From NCBI RefSeq assembly GCF_022230925.1, contig NZ_JAKKFH010000022.1, positions 1 to 64,000 on the forward strand: a stretch of 64,000 nt of DNA, read 5' to 3'. Shown here in pieces: positions 56,601-64,000 of this stretch. Below the pieces are notes generated by a model. The model had not been told where the DNA came from and searched no databases. It saw only the letters and a list, made by a program, of their open reading frames with translations. The stretch's first letter is position 1, and the number at the start of each line of letters is the position of its first letter. This DNA comes from Micromonospora alfalfae (lineage in GTDB: Bacteria > Actinomycetota > Actinomycetes > Mycobacteriales > Micromonosporaceae). A program made the translations under genes and the position numbers.

Positions 56601-56723
56601 AACCTGTCAGTGGCCCACGTGCCGGGCCCGGTCGGTCAGCACCAACCTGTCAGTGGCCCACGTGCCGGGCCCGGTCGGTCAGCACCAACCTGTCAGTGGC
56701 CCGCGCCGGGCCTGGTCGGTCAG
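56601..56723. repeat. 43-bp tandem repeat, 2.9 copies
   Basis: Units start at 56601, 56644 and 56687, each AACCTGTCAGTGGCCC with a CCGGGCCCGG palindrome and ending GGTCGGTCAG. The first two are identical over the whole unit, and the third has a short deletion and one change. Lies between converging genes and runs into the stop of the acetyltransferase. Confidence 0.85.
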
Positions 56724-57913
56724 AAGTAGTCGAGCAACTGCGCCGGGCCTCCAACGCCCAGCAGGTCCAGGGCGGCCGGGTCGACACCCGGGCTGTGGTG
56801 CAGCAGCCCGGCCTGCGCGACCGAGCGGGCCTGCGCCGCCCCGGCGTACAGCAGCGCGAAACCGCGCACGTCCAACCGCAGGTCGGCCTCGCCGCCGACC
56901 CGGGTCAGCTCGGCGGCGCCGTCGGCGACAGCCAACCGCCAGGTGCCGGAGTTCCAGTCGGCGAACGTGTCGGTGAGATGGAAGTCGACGGCGCCCCGGG
57001 CGTGGGCGGGCCACCCCCGTGCGGTCACCGCCCGCGCCACGTCGACCGGACGGTGCATCCACAGGTCCCGCTCGTGCTCGCGGGCCGACTCCAACGGCAG
57101 TTGGCGGCTGACCGCGTCCCCGTCGAGCGGGCACAGCCGCAGGGTCGGCGCGACGCTGGCCCAACTGCCCAGCACCCCGACGAGTTCCCGAGCGGCGTCG
57201 GCGGTGACGGCCAGCGCCTCGTCGACGGTGAGCACCGAGTCGGCCCCGTAGCCGCGGCCCCGCTGCCAGGTGGCGTAACCGACCAGCTTGCCGTCGGCCT
57301 CGACGAGGGTGAGGCCGTCACCGGGCAGGCCCCCGTCGGCGGCGAAGAAGTCGAACAACTCGCCCCGGCGGGTCAGCATGCCGTTGCGGTGGCGGGTGAC
57401 CCGCTCGTACAGGTCGGCGACGGCGGGCAGGTCGGCAGGGGTGCCGGCCCGCACCGCCAGATCCGGGGAGTGCCGGTGCCGAGGCAGCGCGGCGGTGGCC
57501 ACATTCACGGTACGCAGCACACCGGCGGCCTCCCACCCGCAGGCCCGGTACGGGGCGGCGACGGTCGGGTAGAGGGCACTGACCGCCGCCCCGCGCTCAC
57601 GTGCGCCGCGCAGCAGGGCGGTGAGCATGGCACGGGCCACGCCCCGGCCGCGGGCCTCGGGAGCGACCGCCACCCCGGCCACGTCGGCGGCCGACACCGC
57701 CCGGCCCGACCACCACTGGTCGTGGCGCAGGTCGACGGCCTTCCCGACGAGCCGACCGCTGTCGTCGAACGCGCCGTAACGGGTCAGGCCGGGCACTGTG
57801 GCGGTGTGGTGCGCGGGCCGCTGCGGCTCGGAGCCGAACGCGAACCGGCCCAGCTCCCAGGCGGCGTCGAGGTCGTCGGCGGTGAGTTCGCGTACGTGCA
57901 CAGTGGCGGGCAT
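56720..57913 (-). CDS. GNAT acetyltransferase, Eis-like
   Basis: 397 aa from the ATG at 57913 (a GTG at 57919 is possible). Two tandem GNAT-type regions; CoA-binding V-A-P-E-A-R-G-R-G-V-A-R near residue 80; a C-terminal sterol-carrier-like domain (about 300-395). This three-part form is that of the Eis (enhanced intracellular survival) proteins that acetylate aminoglycosides or peptides. Terminal D-Y-F carboxylate, as in Eis. Confidence 0.85.
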   Translation of the reverse strand: MPATVHVRELTADDLDAAWELGRFAFGSEPQRPAHHTATVPGLTRYGAFDDSGRLVGKAVDLRHDQWWSGRAVSAADVAGVAVAPEARGRGVARAMLTALLRGARERGAAVSALYPTVAAPYRACGWEAAGVLRTVNVATAALPRHRHSPDLAVRAGTPADLPAVADLYERVTRHRNGMLTRRGELFDFFAADGGLPGDGLTLVEADGKLVGYATWQRGRGYGADSVLTVDEALAVTADAARELVGVLGSWASVAPTLRLCPLDGDAVSRQLPLESAREHERDLWMHRPVDVARAVTARGWPAHARGAVDFHLTDTFADWNSGTWRLAVADGAAELTRVGGEADLRLDVRGFALLYAGAAQARSVAQAGLLHHSPGVDPAALDLLGVGGPAQLLDYF

Positions 57914-57988
57914 CGGCACACCGTAGCGGGGCGGCCGCGCGCCGACCGCCGATTTTCGCCCAGCATGCCGCCGGCCCCCAGCTCCCGC

Positions 57989-58060
57989 CGATCATGGAGT
58001 TGTGGTGGACACCAAAGCACCCGTGATCACGCCAAACCAGGCACCACAAATCCATGATCG
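57989..58060. repeat. Hairpin repeat element, copy B1
   Basis: CGATCATGGAGTTGTGGTG (57989-58007) pairs with 58042-58060 at 18 of 19 positions. The loop includes a GTGATCAC palindrome. Immediately upstream of B2, in a 330-bp gap between eis-like and cydB. Confidence 0.8.
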
Positions 58061-58075
58061 ACCGCGCCGCACCCG

Positions 58076-58144
58076 CGATCTTGCAGTTGCTGTCACGGCA
58101 TAAGGGGCATTGCTCGTATTTCAGCAACCGAAACTGCAAGATCG
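58076..58144. repeat. Hairpin repeat element, copy B2
   Basis: CGATCTTGCAGTT (58076-58088) pairs with AACTGCAAGATCG (58132-58144); after a six-base bulge, TTGCTG/CAGCAA pairs again. Related in size and in its CGATC ends to B1. Probably a mobile or scattered REP-like element. 58145-58243 holds nothing else visible. Confidence 0.8.
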
Positions 58145-58243
58145 GCGGGGTGCGGGGTGCGGGTGCGTTCAGGTCGGGGTGCACGTGCACCGCGGGGGCG
58201 GGTGGGGAAGCTCGGCCAGCCAGGGGGCCACGCACCCTGTCGG

Positions 58244-59242
58244 TCAGTGCTGCGGAATGTTGGCCACGCCGATGCGCTTGCGGAACACCCAGTACGTCCA
58301 ACCCTGGTAGGCCAGCACGATCGGGGTGAAGATCACCGCCACCCAGGTCATGATCTTCAGGGTGTACGGGGTGGACGCGGCGTTGGTGGCCGTGAGCGTG
58401 CCGGCAGTGTCCAGGGTGGAGGGCAGCACGTTCGGGAACAACGCCGCGAACAGGGTCGCCACGGCGAGCCCGATCGCCACGGCGGTGCCGGTGAACGCCC
58501 AGCCCTCTCGGCGTACCCTAGCGGCGGCCAGACCACCGAGCAGGGCGAGGGCCGCGCCGACGGCGAGCACGACGGCGGCCGCGCTGGAGCGGATGCTCAA
58601 CGTCCAGCTCAGGAACCCGACCGCGAGCACTGCGGCGCCCACACCCAGGCGCACGGCGAGCGCGCCCGCACGCTCCCGGATGTCGCCGGTGGTCTTGAGG
58701 GCGAGGAAAACCGCGCCGTGGGTGAGGAACAGCGCGAGGGTGGTCGCGCCACCCAGCAGGGCGTACGGGTTGAGCAGGTCCAGCAGGCCGCCGACGTACT
58801 CGTGGTCGGCGTCCAGTGGCACGCCGCGCAGGATGTTGGCGAAGGCGACGCCCCACAGGATCGCCGGCAGCAGCGAGCCGACCACGATCGCCGCGTCCCA
58901 CCGGCGCTTCCAGGAAGCCTCGGGGCGCTTGTGCCGGTACTCGAAGGCGACCCCCCGGACGATCAGGGCCAGCAGGATCAGCAGCAGCGGCAGGTAGAAG
59001 CCGGAGAAGAGGGTGGCGTACCACTCGGGGAACGCGGCGAACATGGCGCCACCGGCGGTGATCAGCCACACCTCGTTGCCGTCCCAGACGGGGCCGATGG
59101 TGTTGATCAGAACGCGGCGTTCCCGGTCGTCGCGGCCGAGCACGGGCAGCAGCATGCCGACGCCGAAGTCGAAGCCCTCCAGGATGAAGTACCCGGTGAA
59201 GAGCACGGCGATGAGGAGAAACCAGATGGTGGTGAGGTCCAC
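58244..59242 (-). CDS. cydB: Cytochrome bd oxidase subunit II
   Basis: 332 aa, GTG start. About eight transmembrane helices. N-terminal family pattern F-L-E-type G-Y-F-I-L-E-G-F-D-F-G-V-G (about residues 17-29), G-P-V-W-D-G-N-E-V-W-L, and a C-terminal helix with Y-W-V-F-R-K-R. Partner of CydA in a quinol-oxidising, oxygen-reducing terminal oxidase with high oxygen affinity. 15 bp after cydA. cydDC is not seen. Confidence 0.93.
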   Translation of the reverse strand: MDLTTIWFLLIAVLFTGYFILEGFDFGVGMLLPVLGRDDRERRVLINTIGPVWDGNEVWLITAGGAMFAAFPEWYATLFSGFYLPLLLILLALIVRGVAFEYRHKRPEASWKRRWDAAIVVGSLLPAILWGVAFANILRGVPLDADHEYVGGLLDLLNPYALLGGATTLALFLTHGAVFLALKTTGDIRERAGALAVRLGVGAAVLAVGFLSWTLSIRSSAAAVVLAVGAALALLGGLAAARVRREGWAFTGTAVAIGLAVATLFAALFPNVLPSTLDTAGTLTATNAASTPYTLKIMTWVAVIFTPIVLAYQGWTYWVFRKRIGVANIPQH

Positions 59243-59257
59243 GGCAGGCTCCGGTGA

Positions 59258-60670
59258 TCAGTAGGCGAAGGCGAGCGGGCGCTCGGCGTCGTCGGTGTCG
59301 TCGGTGGGGGGTTGCTCGTTGACGTCCGGTACGCCGGCCTTGGCGTAGCGCAGCAGCAGCTTGACCTCGATCACGGCGAGGGTGGCGTAGATCAGCGTGA
59401 AGGCGGTGAACGAGGTGAGCACCTCGGCCAGCGAGACGCTGCGGGACACCCCGTTGCGGGTGAGCATCTCGCCGAAGACGATCCACGGCTGGCGGCCCAT
59501 CTCGGTGAAGATCCAGCCGAAGGAGTTGGCCAGCAACGGCAGCACCGGCATGGCCAGCCCGGCGCGCAGCAGCCACTTGCTGCTCGGGGTGCGGCCCTTG
59601 CGCTGGCTCCAGAGCACCAGCAGGGCGATCGCGCCGGCCGCCATCCCGAAGGCGATCATGAAGCGGAAGCTCCAGTAGGTGACCGGGATGATCGGGGTGT
59701 AGCTGCCCGCGCCGTACTGGGTGGCGTACTGGGCCTGGAGGTCGTTGATGCCGTGCACTGTGCCGTTCGGGTCGCCGGTGCCCAGGTACGACAGCAGGTA
59801 CGGGATCTTGAGGGCGAACACCTCGCGGCTGCCGTCCAGGCTGCCGATGGTGAGCACGGAGAACGAGGCGGGGCTCTCGGTGGTGTAGAGGCCCTCGGCG
59901 GCGGCCATCTTCATCGGCTGCACGTCCGTCATGATCTTGCCTTGGATGTCGCCGGTGAACAGCACGGCCGCGGAGGCGACCAGGACCACCCAGGAGCCGA
60001 ACTTGGTGGCGAAGCGGTACGCGCCGGTGTCGGCGGAGTCGCGGTTGCGGATCACGTGGTACAGGCCGACCGCCACGACCAGTGACCCGGCGACCAGGAA
60101 TGAGCCGGCCAGTGTGTGCGGGAAGGTGATCAGGGCGACCTTGTTGGTCAGCACGGCCGGGAAGTCGGTCAGCTCGGCGCGCCCGCTGTCGGGGTTGATC
60201 CGGTAGCCGACCGGGTTCTGCATGAACGAGTTCGCGGCGAGGATGAAGTACGCGCTGAGGTTGGTGCCGATCGCGGCGGCCCAGATGCTGGCCAGGTGTG
60301 CCCGCTTGGGCAGCCGGTCCCAGCCGAAGATCCACAGGCCGATGAAGGTGGATTCGAGGAAGAACGCGACGAGCGCCTCGATAGCCAGGGGTGCGCCGAA
60401 GATGTCGCCGACGAAGCGGGAGTAGTCGCTCCAGTTCATGCCGAACTGGAACTCCTGCACGATGCCGGTGACCACACCCATGGCAAAGTTGATCAGGAAC
60501 AGCTTGCCGTAGAACTTGGTGAGCTTGAGATAGCGCTCGTTGCCGGTGCGGTGCCACATCGTCTGCAGGATGGCCACCAGCACGGAGAGGCCGATGGTCA
60601 GCGGCACGAAAAGGAAGTGGTAGACGGTGGTGACACCGAACTGCCAGCGGGCAACGTCCAACGCGTCCAC
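59258..60670 (-). CDS. cydA: Cytochrome bd oxidase subunit I
   Basis: 470 aa from the GTG at 60670, seven bases from GGGGGA; the upstream ATG at 60688 would add six residues ahead of the family's usual start. Haem and quinol features: His in T-T-V-Y-H-F-L-F (about 18), M/H ligands further on, Q-loop with K-M-A-A-A-E-G-L-Y-T-T, and G-R-Q-P-W-I-V. Short Q-loop form. Likely induced at low oxygen or by NO; the operator at 60692-60716 may mediate that. Confidence 0.94.
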   Translation of the reverse strand: MDALDVARWQFGVTTVYHFLFVPLTIGLSVLVAILQTMWHRTGNERYLKLTKFYGKLFLINFAMGVVTGIVQEFQFGMNWSDYSRFVGDIFGAPLAIEALVAFFLESTFIGLWIFGWDRLPKRAHLASIWAAAIGTNLSAYFILAANSFMQNPVGYRINPDSGRAELTDFPAVLTNKVALITFPHTLAGSFLVAGSLVVAVGLYHVIRNRDSADTGAYRFATKFGSWVVLVASAAVLFTGDIQGKIMTDVQPMKMAAAEGLYTTESPASFSVLTIGSLDGSREVFALKIPYLLSYLGTGDPNGTVHGINDLQAQYATQYGAGSYTPIIPVTYWSFRFMIAFGMAAGAIALLVLWSQRKGRTPSSKWLLRAGLAMPVLPLLANSFGWIFTEMGRQPWIVFGEMLTRNGVSRSVSLAEVLTSFTAFTLIYATLAVIEVKLLLRYAKAGVPDVNEQPPTDDTDDAERPLAFAY

Positions 60671-60691
60671 CTGAAATCCCCCAACCATCCG

Positions 60692-60716
60692 TACTACAAG
60701 ACGTAGTAAATACTAC
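60692..60716. promoter_or_regulatory. Operator-like repeats upstream of cydA
   Basis: Three alternating arms: TACTAC (60692-60697), GTAGTA (60703-60708) and TACTAC (60711-60716), giving two dyads, one with a five-base and one with a two-base spacer. AT-rich against its surroundings. The arrangement resembles BlaI/MecI/CopY-type operators, though no such regulator is in the window. Confidence 0.6.
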
Positions 60717-60832
60717 TGCTCGTCGTAGACGATTGGGCAGGGCCGGGCGGCCCGAACACACCCGGGACCAATGACCCTGATCACCCGACCCGCCCTCGCG
60801 GCCCCGCCGACGCGTGCGACGATGGCGCGCTG

Positions 60833-61606
60833 ATGGACACCGCACACGCCACCTGGCAGCCGCCGCTGATCTGGCGCGCAGCCCTGCTGCTGACCCGGGG
60901 CCTGGTCGGCCTGCTCGCCCGCCTCGAGGTCACCGGCGACGTCCCGGCGCACCTGCGTCGCGGCCCGCTGGTGCTGACCGCCAACCACATCAGCCCGTTC
61001 GACCCGGTGGTCATGGCCGCCGCCTGCCAGACCCGCGGCATCGCCCCGCGGATCATGGCGACCGCCGGCCTGTTCCGCGTACCGATGTTCGGCGCCGCCA
61101 TGCGCCACGCCGGGCACATCCGGGTCGACCGGGGCACCAGCGCCGTGCACAGGGCCCTCGACGACGCCGCCACGGCCGTCGCGCGCGGCTCGGTGATCCT
61201 CATCTACCCCGAGGGGCGCATCGGCCTGGACCCCGGCCTGTGGCCCGAACGCGGCAAGACCGGCGCCGCCCGCCTCGCCCTGGCCTGCGGCGCTCCGGTC
61301 GTCCCGGTCGCTCAGTGGGGCGCGCACGAGGTGCTGCCCTACCGGGCGCCCCGTGGAATGCTGCGCGGCATCGCCCGCTCGCTGTGGCGCCGCCCGGTGA
61401 TCCGGGTGCACTTCGGCGCCCCCGTCGACCTGGGCGAGACGGCGGCCGCCAACCCCGGTGCGGCCCGCCGCGCCACCGACCGGATCATCGACGCGCTCAC
61501 CGACACCCTCGCCCCGCTGCGCCCCGACGAGCCGGACCTGCCCCGCCACGTCGACCCCGGCCGCCCGAGCGACCTCACCCGGGCGCACCGCCGCCGCTCG
61601 ACCTGA
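60833..61606 (+). CDS. 1-acylglycerol-3-phosphate O-acyltransferase-like
   Basis: Adds the second acyl chain in phospholipid synthesis (PlsC family). 257 aa, ATG start. Motif I N-H-I-S-P-F-D (about 52-58), motif III Y-P-E-G-R-I (about 125-130), motif IV V-V-P-V-A-Q. An N-terminal amphipathic or membrane helix. C-terminus Arg/Asp-rich. Opposite to cydA across a 160-bp gap. Confidence 0.87.
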   Translation: MDTAHATWQPPLIWRAALLLTRGLVGLLARLEVTGDVPAHLRRGPLVLTANHISPFDPVVMAAACQTRGIAPRIMATAGLFRVPMFGAAMRHAGHIRVDRGTSAVHRALDDAATAVARGSVILIYPEGRIGLDPGLWPERGKTGAARLALACGAPVVPVAQWGAHEVLPYRAPRGMLRGIARSLWRRPVIRVHFGAPVDLGETAAANPGAARRATDRIIDALTDTLAPLRPDEPDLPRHVDPGRPSDLTRAHRRRST

Positions 61607-61623
61607 CCGCTCCGCTGGACGCG

Positions 61624-61650
61624 TTAGACAACTTTTGAAAAGTCGTCTAA
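61624..61650. promoter_or_regulatory. 27-bp TetR operator
   Basis: TTAGAC-A-ACTTTT-G-AAAAGT-C-GTCTAA: a palindrome with 12 of 13 matching pairs around a central G, 10 bp before the tetR start. The AT-richness and position indicate autoregulation by the downstream TetR. Confidence 0.75.
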
Positions 61651-61660
61651 TCTGTCTAGC

Positions 61661-62236
61661 ATGAGCGCCGTGGAGACGAATGTCGAAGACCCCAAGCGCG
61701 CCGCCGTCCTGGCAGCGGCGGTCGCGGTCTTCGGGCGCTACGGCTTCCAGAAGACGTCGATGGAGGCGGTCGCCAAGGCGGCGGGCATCTCCCGACCGGG
61801 TCTGTACCTGATGTTCCCCAACAAGGAGCAGTTGTACCGCGCCACCATGCAGGGCGTCATGGAGCGCGCCCAGCACGCCATGGAAGCCTGCCTCGCCGAC
61901 CGATCGCCGAGCTTCGACGAGCGGGTCGTGGCCGGGCTGGACGCCCTGATGGGCTCGTACATCGACACCCAGGTGGCCCGCGACCTCAACGACCTGCTGG
62001 AGAACAGCGAGCCGCAGCTGGGTTCGATGTTCCACGACTACCAGGTGCGGGCTCAGGCGGCACTGCGAGCCCACATCGAGGCTGCCGCCCCGGCCGGTCT
62101 GCTCGACGAGGGGCGGACCGCGGACGATGTCATGGACCTGCTCTTCTCCGCAGCGCTCACCTGGAAGTCGACCTCGACCTCCAGGGACGAGTTCCGCGAC
62201 CGGCTGCGCCGGGCTCTGCGGCTGCTGCACCGCTGA
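61661..62236 (+). CDS. TetR-family regulator
   Basis: 191 aa, ATG start. Helix-turn-helix F-G-R-Y-G-F-Q-K-T-S-M-E-A-V-A-K-A-A-G-I-S-R-P-G-L-Y, then a C-terminal dimer/ligand domain with E-N-S-E-P-Q-L. Its gene is directly preceded by a 27-bp palindrome. The SDR gene downstream is the likely target. Confidence 0.88.
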   Translation: MSAVETNVEDPKRAAVLAAAVAVFGRYGFQKTSMEAVAKAAGISRPGLYLMFPNKEQLYRATMQGVMERAQHAMEACLADRSPSFDERVVAGLDALMGSYIDTQVARDLNDLLENSEPQLGSMFHDYQVRAQAALRAHIEAAAPAGLLDEGRTADDVMDLLFSAALTWKSTSTSRDEFRDRLRRALRLLHR

Positions 62237-62284
62237 CACACCCCACCCCGATACGCCATGATCGTGCACCCCTGGAGGCCCGAA

Positions 62285-63244
62285 ATGTCACGAATCATCA
62301 CGCCCTATTCGGCCCAGTCGACAGCTGCTGAGGTGATCGAGGGCGTCGACCTCACCGGCCGGCGGGCCGTCGTCACCGGCGGCGCGTCCGGGATCGGCCT
62401 TGAGACCGCCCGGGCGCTGGCCGACGCCGGCGCCGAGGTGACGTTGGCCGTACGCGACACCGCCGCCGGTGAGCGCGCCGCCACCGACATCACAGCCGGC
62501 GGGGCGCCCGGCAAGATCCGGGTCGACCACCTCGACCTGGCCGACCGCGCCTCCATCGACGCCTTCGTGGCCGGCTGGACAGGCCCGCTGCACATCCTGG
62601 TGAACAACGCCGGCATCATGGCCGTGCCCGAGCTGACCAGGACGGCCGACGGCTGGGAGGCGCAGTTCGCCACCAACCACCTCGGCCACGCCGCACTGAC
62701 CCTGGGTCTGCGCGACGCGCTGGCCGCCGCGCGGGGAGCCCGCATCGTCGTGGTCAGCTCGTCGGCCCACCAGCAGTCGCCGGTCGTCTTCGACGACATC
62801 CACTTCGCCGCCCGGCCCTACGAGGCGTGGTCGGCGTACGGCCAGTCGAAGACCGCCACCATCCTGTTCACCGTCGCAGTGGCCAAGAACTGGGCCGCTG
62901 ACGGCATCACCGCCAATGCCCTGCACCCCGGCGGCATCATGACCAACCTGCAACGGCACCTCGACGACACGCAGTTGCGCTGGGTCGGCGCGCTCGACGA
63001 GCAGGGCAACCGCCTGGAGGTGCCGCCGGGCTGGAAGACCACCCAGCAGGGCGCTGCCACCTCGGTGCTGCTGGCCGCCAGCCCCGAGGTCGAGGGTGTG
63101 ACCGGCCGCTATTTCGAGGACTGCAACGAGGCCCAGGTCATCGCCGAGCCGATCGACGGCAGGAGCGGCGTGCTCCCGTACGCCCTCGATGACAAGAACG
63201 CGGACCTCCTCTGGGACGAGACGCTCCGGCTCCTGGAGCGCTGA
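62285..63244 (+). CDS. SDR oxidoreductase (retinol-dehydrogenase-like)
   Basis: NAD(P)-dependent oxidoreductase, 319 aa from the ATG at 62285, seven bases from GGAGG; the ATG at 62258 is upstream of that site. G-G-A-S-G-I-G-L (about 33-40), N-N-A-G-I-M, S-S-S-A-H, catalytic Y-x3-K in Y-G-Q-S-K. The extended C-terminus matches the WWOX/retinol dehydrogenase-like group. Probably controlled by the TetR upstream. Confidence 0.9.
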   Translation: MSRIITPYSAQSTAAEVIEGVDLTGRRAVVTGGASGIGLETARALADAGAEVTLAVRDTAAGERAATDITAGGAPGKIRVDHLDLADRASIDAFVAGWTGPLHILVNNAGIMAVPELTRTADGWEAQFATNHLGHAALTLGLRDALAAARGARIVVVSSSAHQQSPVVFDDIHFAARPYEAWSAYGQSKTATILFTVAVAKNWAADGITANALHPGGIMTNLQRHLDDTQLRWVGALDEQGNRLEVPPGWKTTQQGAATSVLLAASPEVEGVTGRYFEDCNEAQVIAEPIDGRSGVLPYALDDKNADLLWDETLRLLER

Positions 63245-63284
63245 CCGGTACGGCTCAGGTGCCCGGGCACCTGAGCCGTACCGG
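63245..63284. terminator. 40-bp perfect palindrome
   Basis: Twenty bases CCGGTACGGCTCAGGTGCCC (63245-63264) are exactly repeated inverted at 63265-63284, directly after the SDR stop. It can form a 17-18-bp hairpin with a minimal loop, a strong bidirectional terminator. Confidence 0.8.
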
Positions 63285-63304
63285 CGACGGGGGATAATGA
63301 TCAA

Positions 63305-63880
63305 GTGTCGCGCCGCTCTCTCGTTCTCACCGCAGTGGTACTCCTCGTCGTCGGTGCCATCGGCTACGCCGGGCTGCGCACGGCGCACCACCAGGCCAAG
63401 GACCGGCGGGATCTCGCCGACCTGACCCGATCCGCACCGTGGCCCCGCGACCAACTGCTGCTCCCCGACGGCGCGACGGGGCCCGGCGTCGTCGGCTGGC
63501 TGGAGCGTGGCGGCCTCGACGTCGCCTACCCGCTGCGTACCGCCGACGGTCGGGCCGTGCCGGTGCTCTGGCAGCTCCGCGTGCCGCAACCCACGAGCGG
63601 GCTGCCCGACGGCGTCGACTGCGGTTCGCCACGGCTGCGCACCTGCACCGATCTGGGCGGCGGGAGCACGCTGATCGTGACCCACAAGACCGACAACAGC
63701 GATCCGTCCGTCGCGCTCTATCGCGCCGATGGGGCCAGGGTGCGGGCGATCGAGGTGCAGGGACCGGACCCGGTCGGGGTCGACGAGCTGACCGCCGCTC
63801 TCACCCACGTCCACCGGCCCGGCGACGCCGAACTGCTGGACCTGTTGCGCCACGACGGCTACCACACCGACTGGAGCTGA
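63305..63880 (+). CDS. Membrane-anchored protein, unknown function
   Basis: 191 aa, GTG start. One N-terminal transmembrane helix (residues 5-25), then an extracytoplasmic domain with two Cys (about 105 and 113, D-C-G-S-P, R-T-C-T-D) that could pair. No family recognised. Lies between the 40-bp palindrome and repeat copy A2. Confidence 0.6.
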   Translation: MSRRSLVLTAVVLLVVGAIGYAGLRTAHHQAKDRRDLADLTRSAPWPRDQLLLPDGATGPGVVGWLERGGLDVAYPLRTADGRAVPVLWQLRVPQPTSGLPDGVDCGSPRLRTCTDLGGGSTLIVTHKTDNSDPSVALYRADGARVRAIEVQGPDPVGVDELTAALTHVHRPGDAELLDLLRHDGYHTDWS

Positions 63881-63892
63881 GAGAGGCAGGAA

Positions 63893-63967
63893 GATCGACT
63901 CGGTTTCCTGCAAGCCGGGGCATGCCCGCGCCGCGGACACCGCGACTTTCCGGAATCCGAGTCGATC
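63893..63967. repeat. Hairpin repeat element, copy A2
   Basis: GATCGACTCGGTTTCC (63893-63908) pairs with 63952-63967 at 15 of 16 positions. Same ends as A1 (50808-50877); the inner part matches the reverse complement of A1 loosely (GTCGCGGTGTC). Nothing else is visible to the window's end. Confidence 0.75.
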
Positions 63968-64000
63968 ACCAGGCGGCGCGGGCGGGCGACAGACGCCGGC

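Overview
The window is high-GC actinobacterial DNA. GTG starts, four-base GTGA/ATGA gene overlaps and the gene order pgsA-DUF881-sbp-DUF881-gcvH-garA-ftsR-BFN-merR (as in Mycobacterium) all point to Actinobacteria. The S-adenosyl-methyltransferase of the PF04672 type, the DUF5999 protein and the many small Micromonospora-style proteins suggest Micromonosporaceae (Micromonospora or a close relative). This is judged from protein similarity I recognise, not from a search.

Layout. 1-800: gene-free, nested short direct repeats and a strong hairpin. 0.8-9.6 kb: a selenium cassette. It holds a three-subunit formate dehydrogenase whose catalytic subunit reads through an in-frame UGA (selenocysteine) with a textbook bacterial SECIS hairpin, then tRNA-Sec, selA and selB. 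selD is not in the window. 9.6-19.3 kb: mixed housekeeping and regulation, including a TetR/zinc-alcohol dehydrogenase divergent pair, a CNNM/CorC-type membrane protein, an HhH DNA glycosylase-like protein, a tandem universal stress protein, a SpoIIE-type phosphatase and a MarR regulator. 19.6-25.8 kb: the conserved envelope/central-metabolism cluster. 26-28.4 kb: truncated haemoglobin, flavohaemoglobin, a coupled mini-ORF and a DivIVA-domain protein. 28.5-32.3 kb: a frameshifted methyltransferase, an NAD(P)-binding protein, a MerR-PP2C fusion and a sirtuin. 32.3-35.3 kb: a single-aptamer glycine riboswitch and gcvP. 35.4-43.3 kb: pabB, def, a TSUP permease, hydrolases, a secreted M14 peptidase and a fasciclin lipoprotein.

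43.3-46.1 kb is the most unusual stretch. A tyrosine recombinase starts on a dif-like inverted repeat. Behind it lie a P-loop ATPase, a zinc-ribbon protein, a 28-bp site that looks like a chromosomal dif (XerC/XerD) site, and a decayed gene fragment. By eye, strand composition (G versus C) changes sign at this dif-like site. 46.1-64 kb: a hexosaminidase, zwf, an oxalate/formate-family MFS transporter with its 41-aa partner, a patatin, a peroxiredoxin, divergent MarR genes with a double operator, cytochrome bd oxidase (cydAB), an acyltransferase, a TetR with a 27-bp palindromic operator, an SDR, and several hairpin repeat elements.

How the parts may work together. Formate oxidation by the Sec enzyme, formate/oxalate transport, cytochrome bd and two globins together fit life with changing oxygen and nitric oxide. 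GcvH and GcvP, with GarA as a 2-oxoglutarate/glutamate switch, link the central cluster to glycine and one-carbon flux, and the riboswitch senses glycine. Gene starts were chosen from visible ribosome binding sites and family length, and differ in many cases from the longest open frame.
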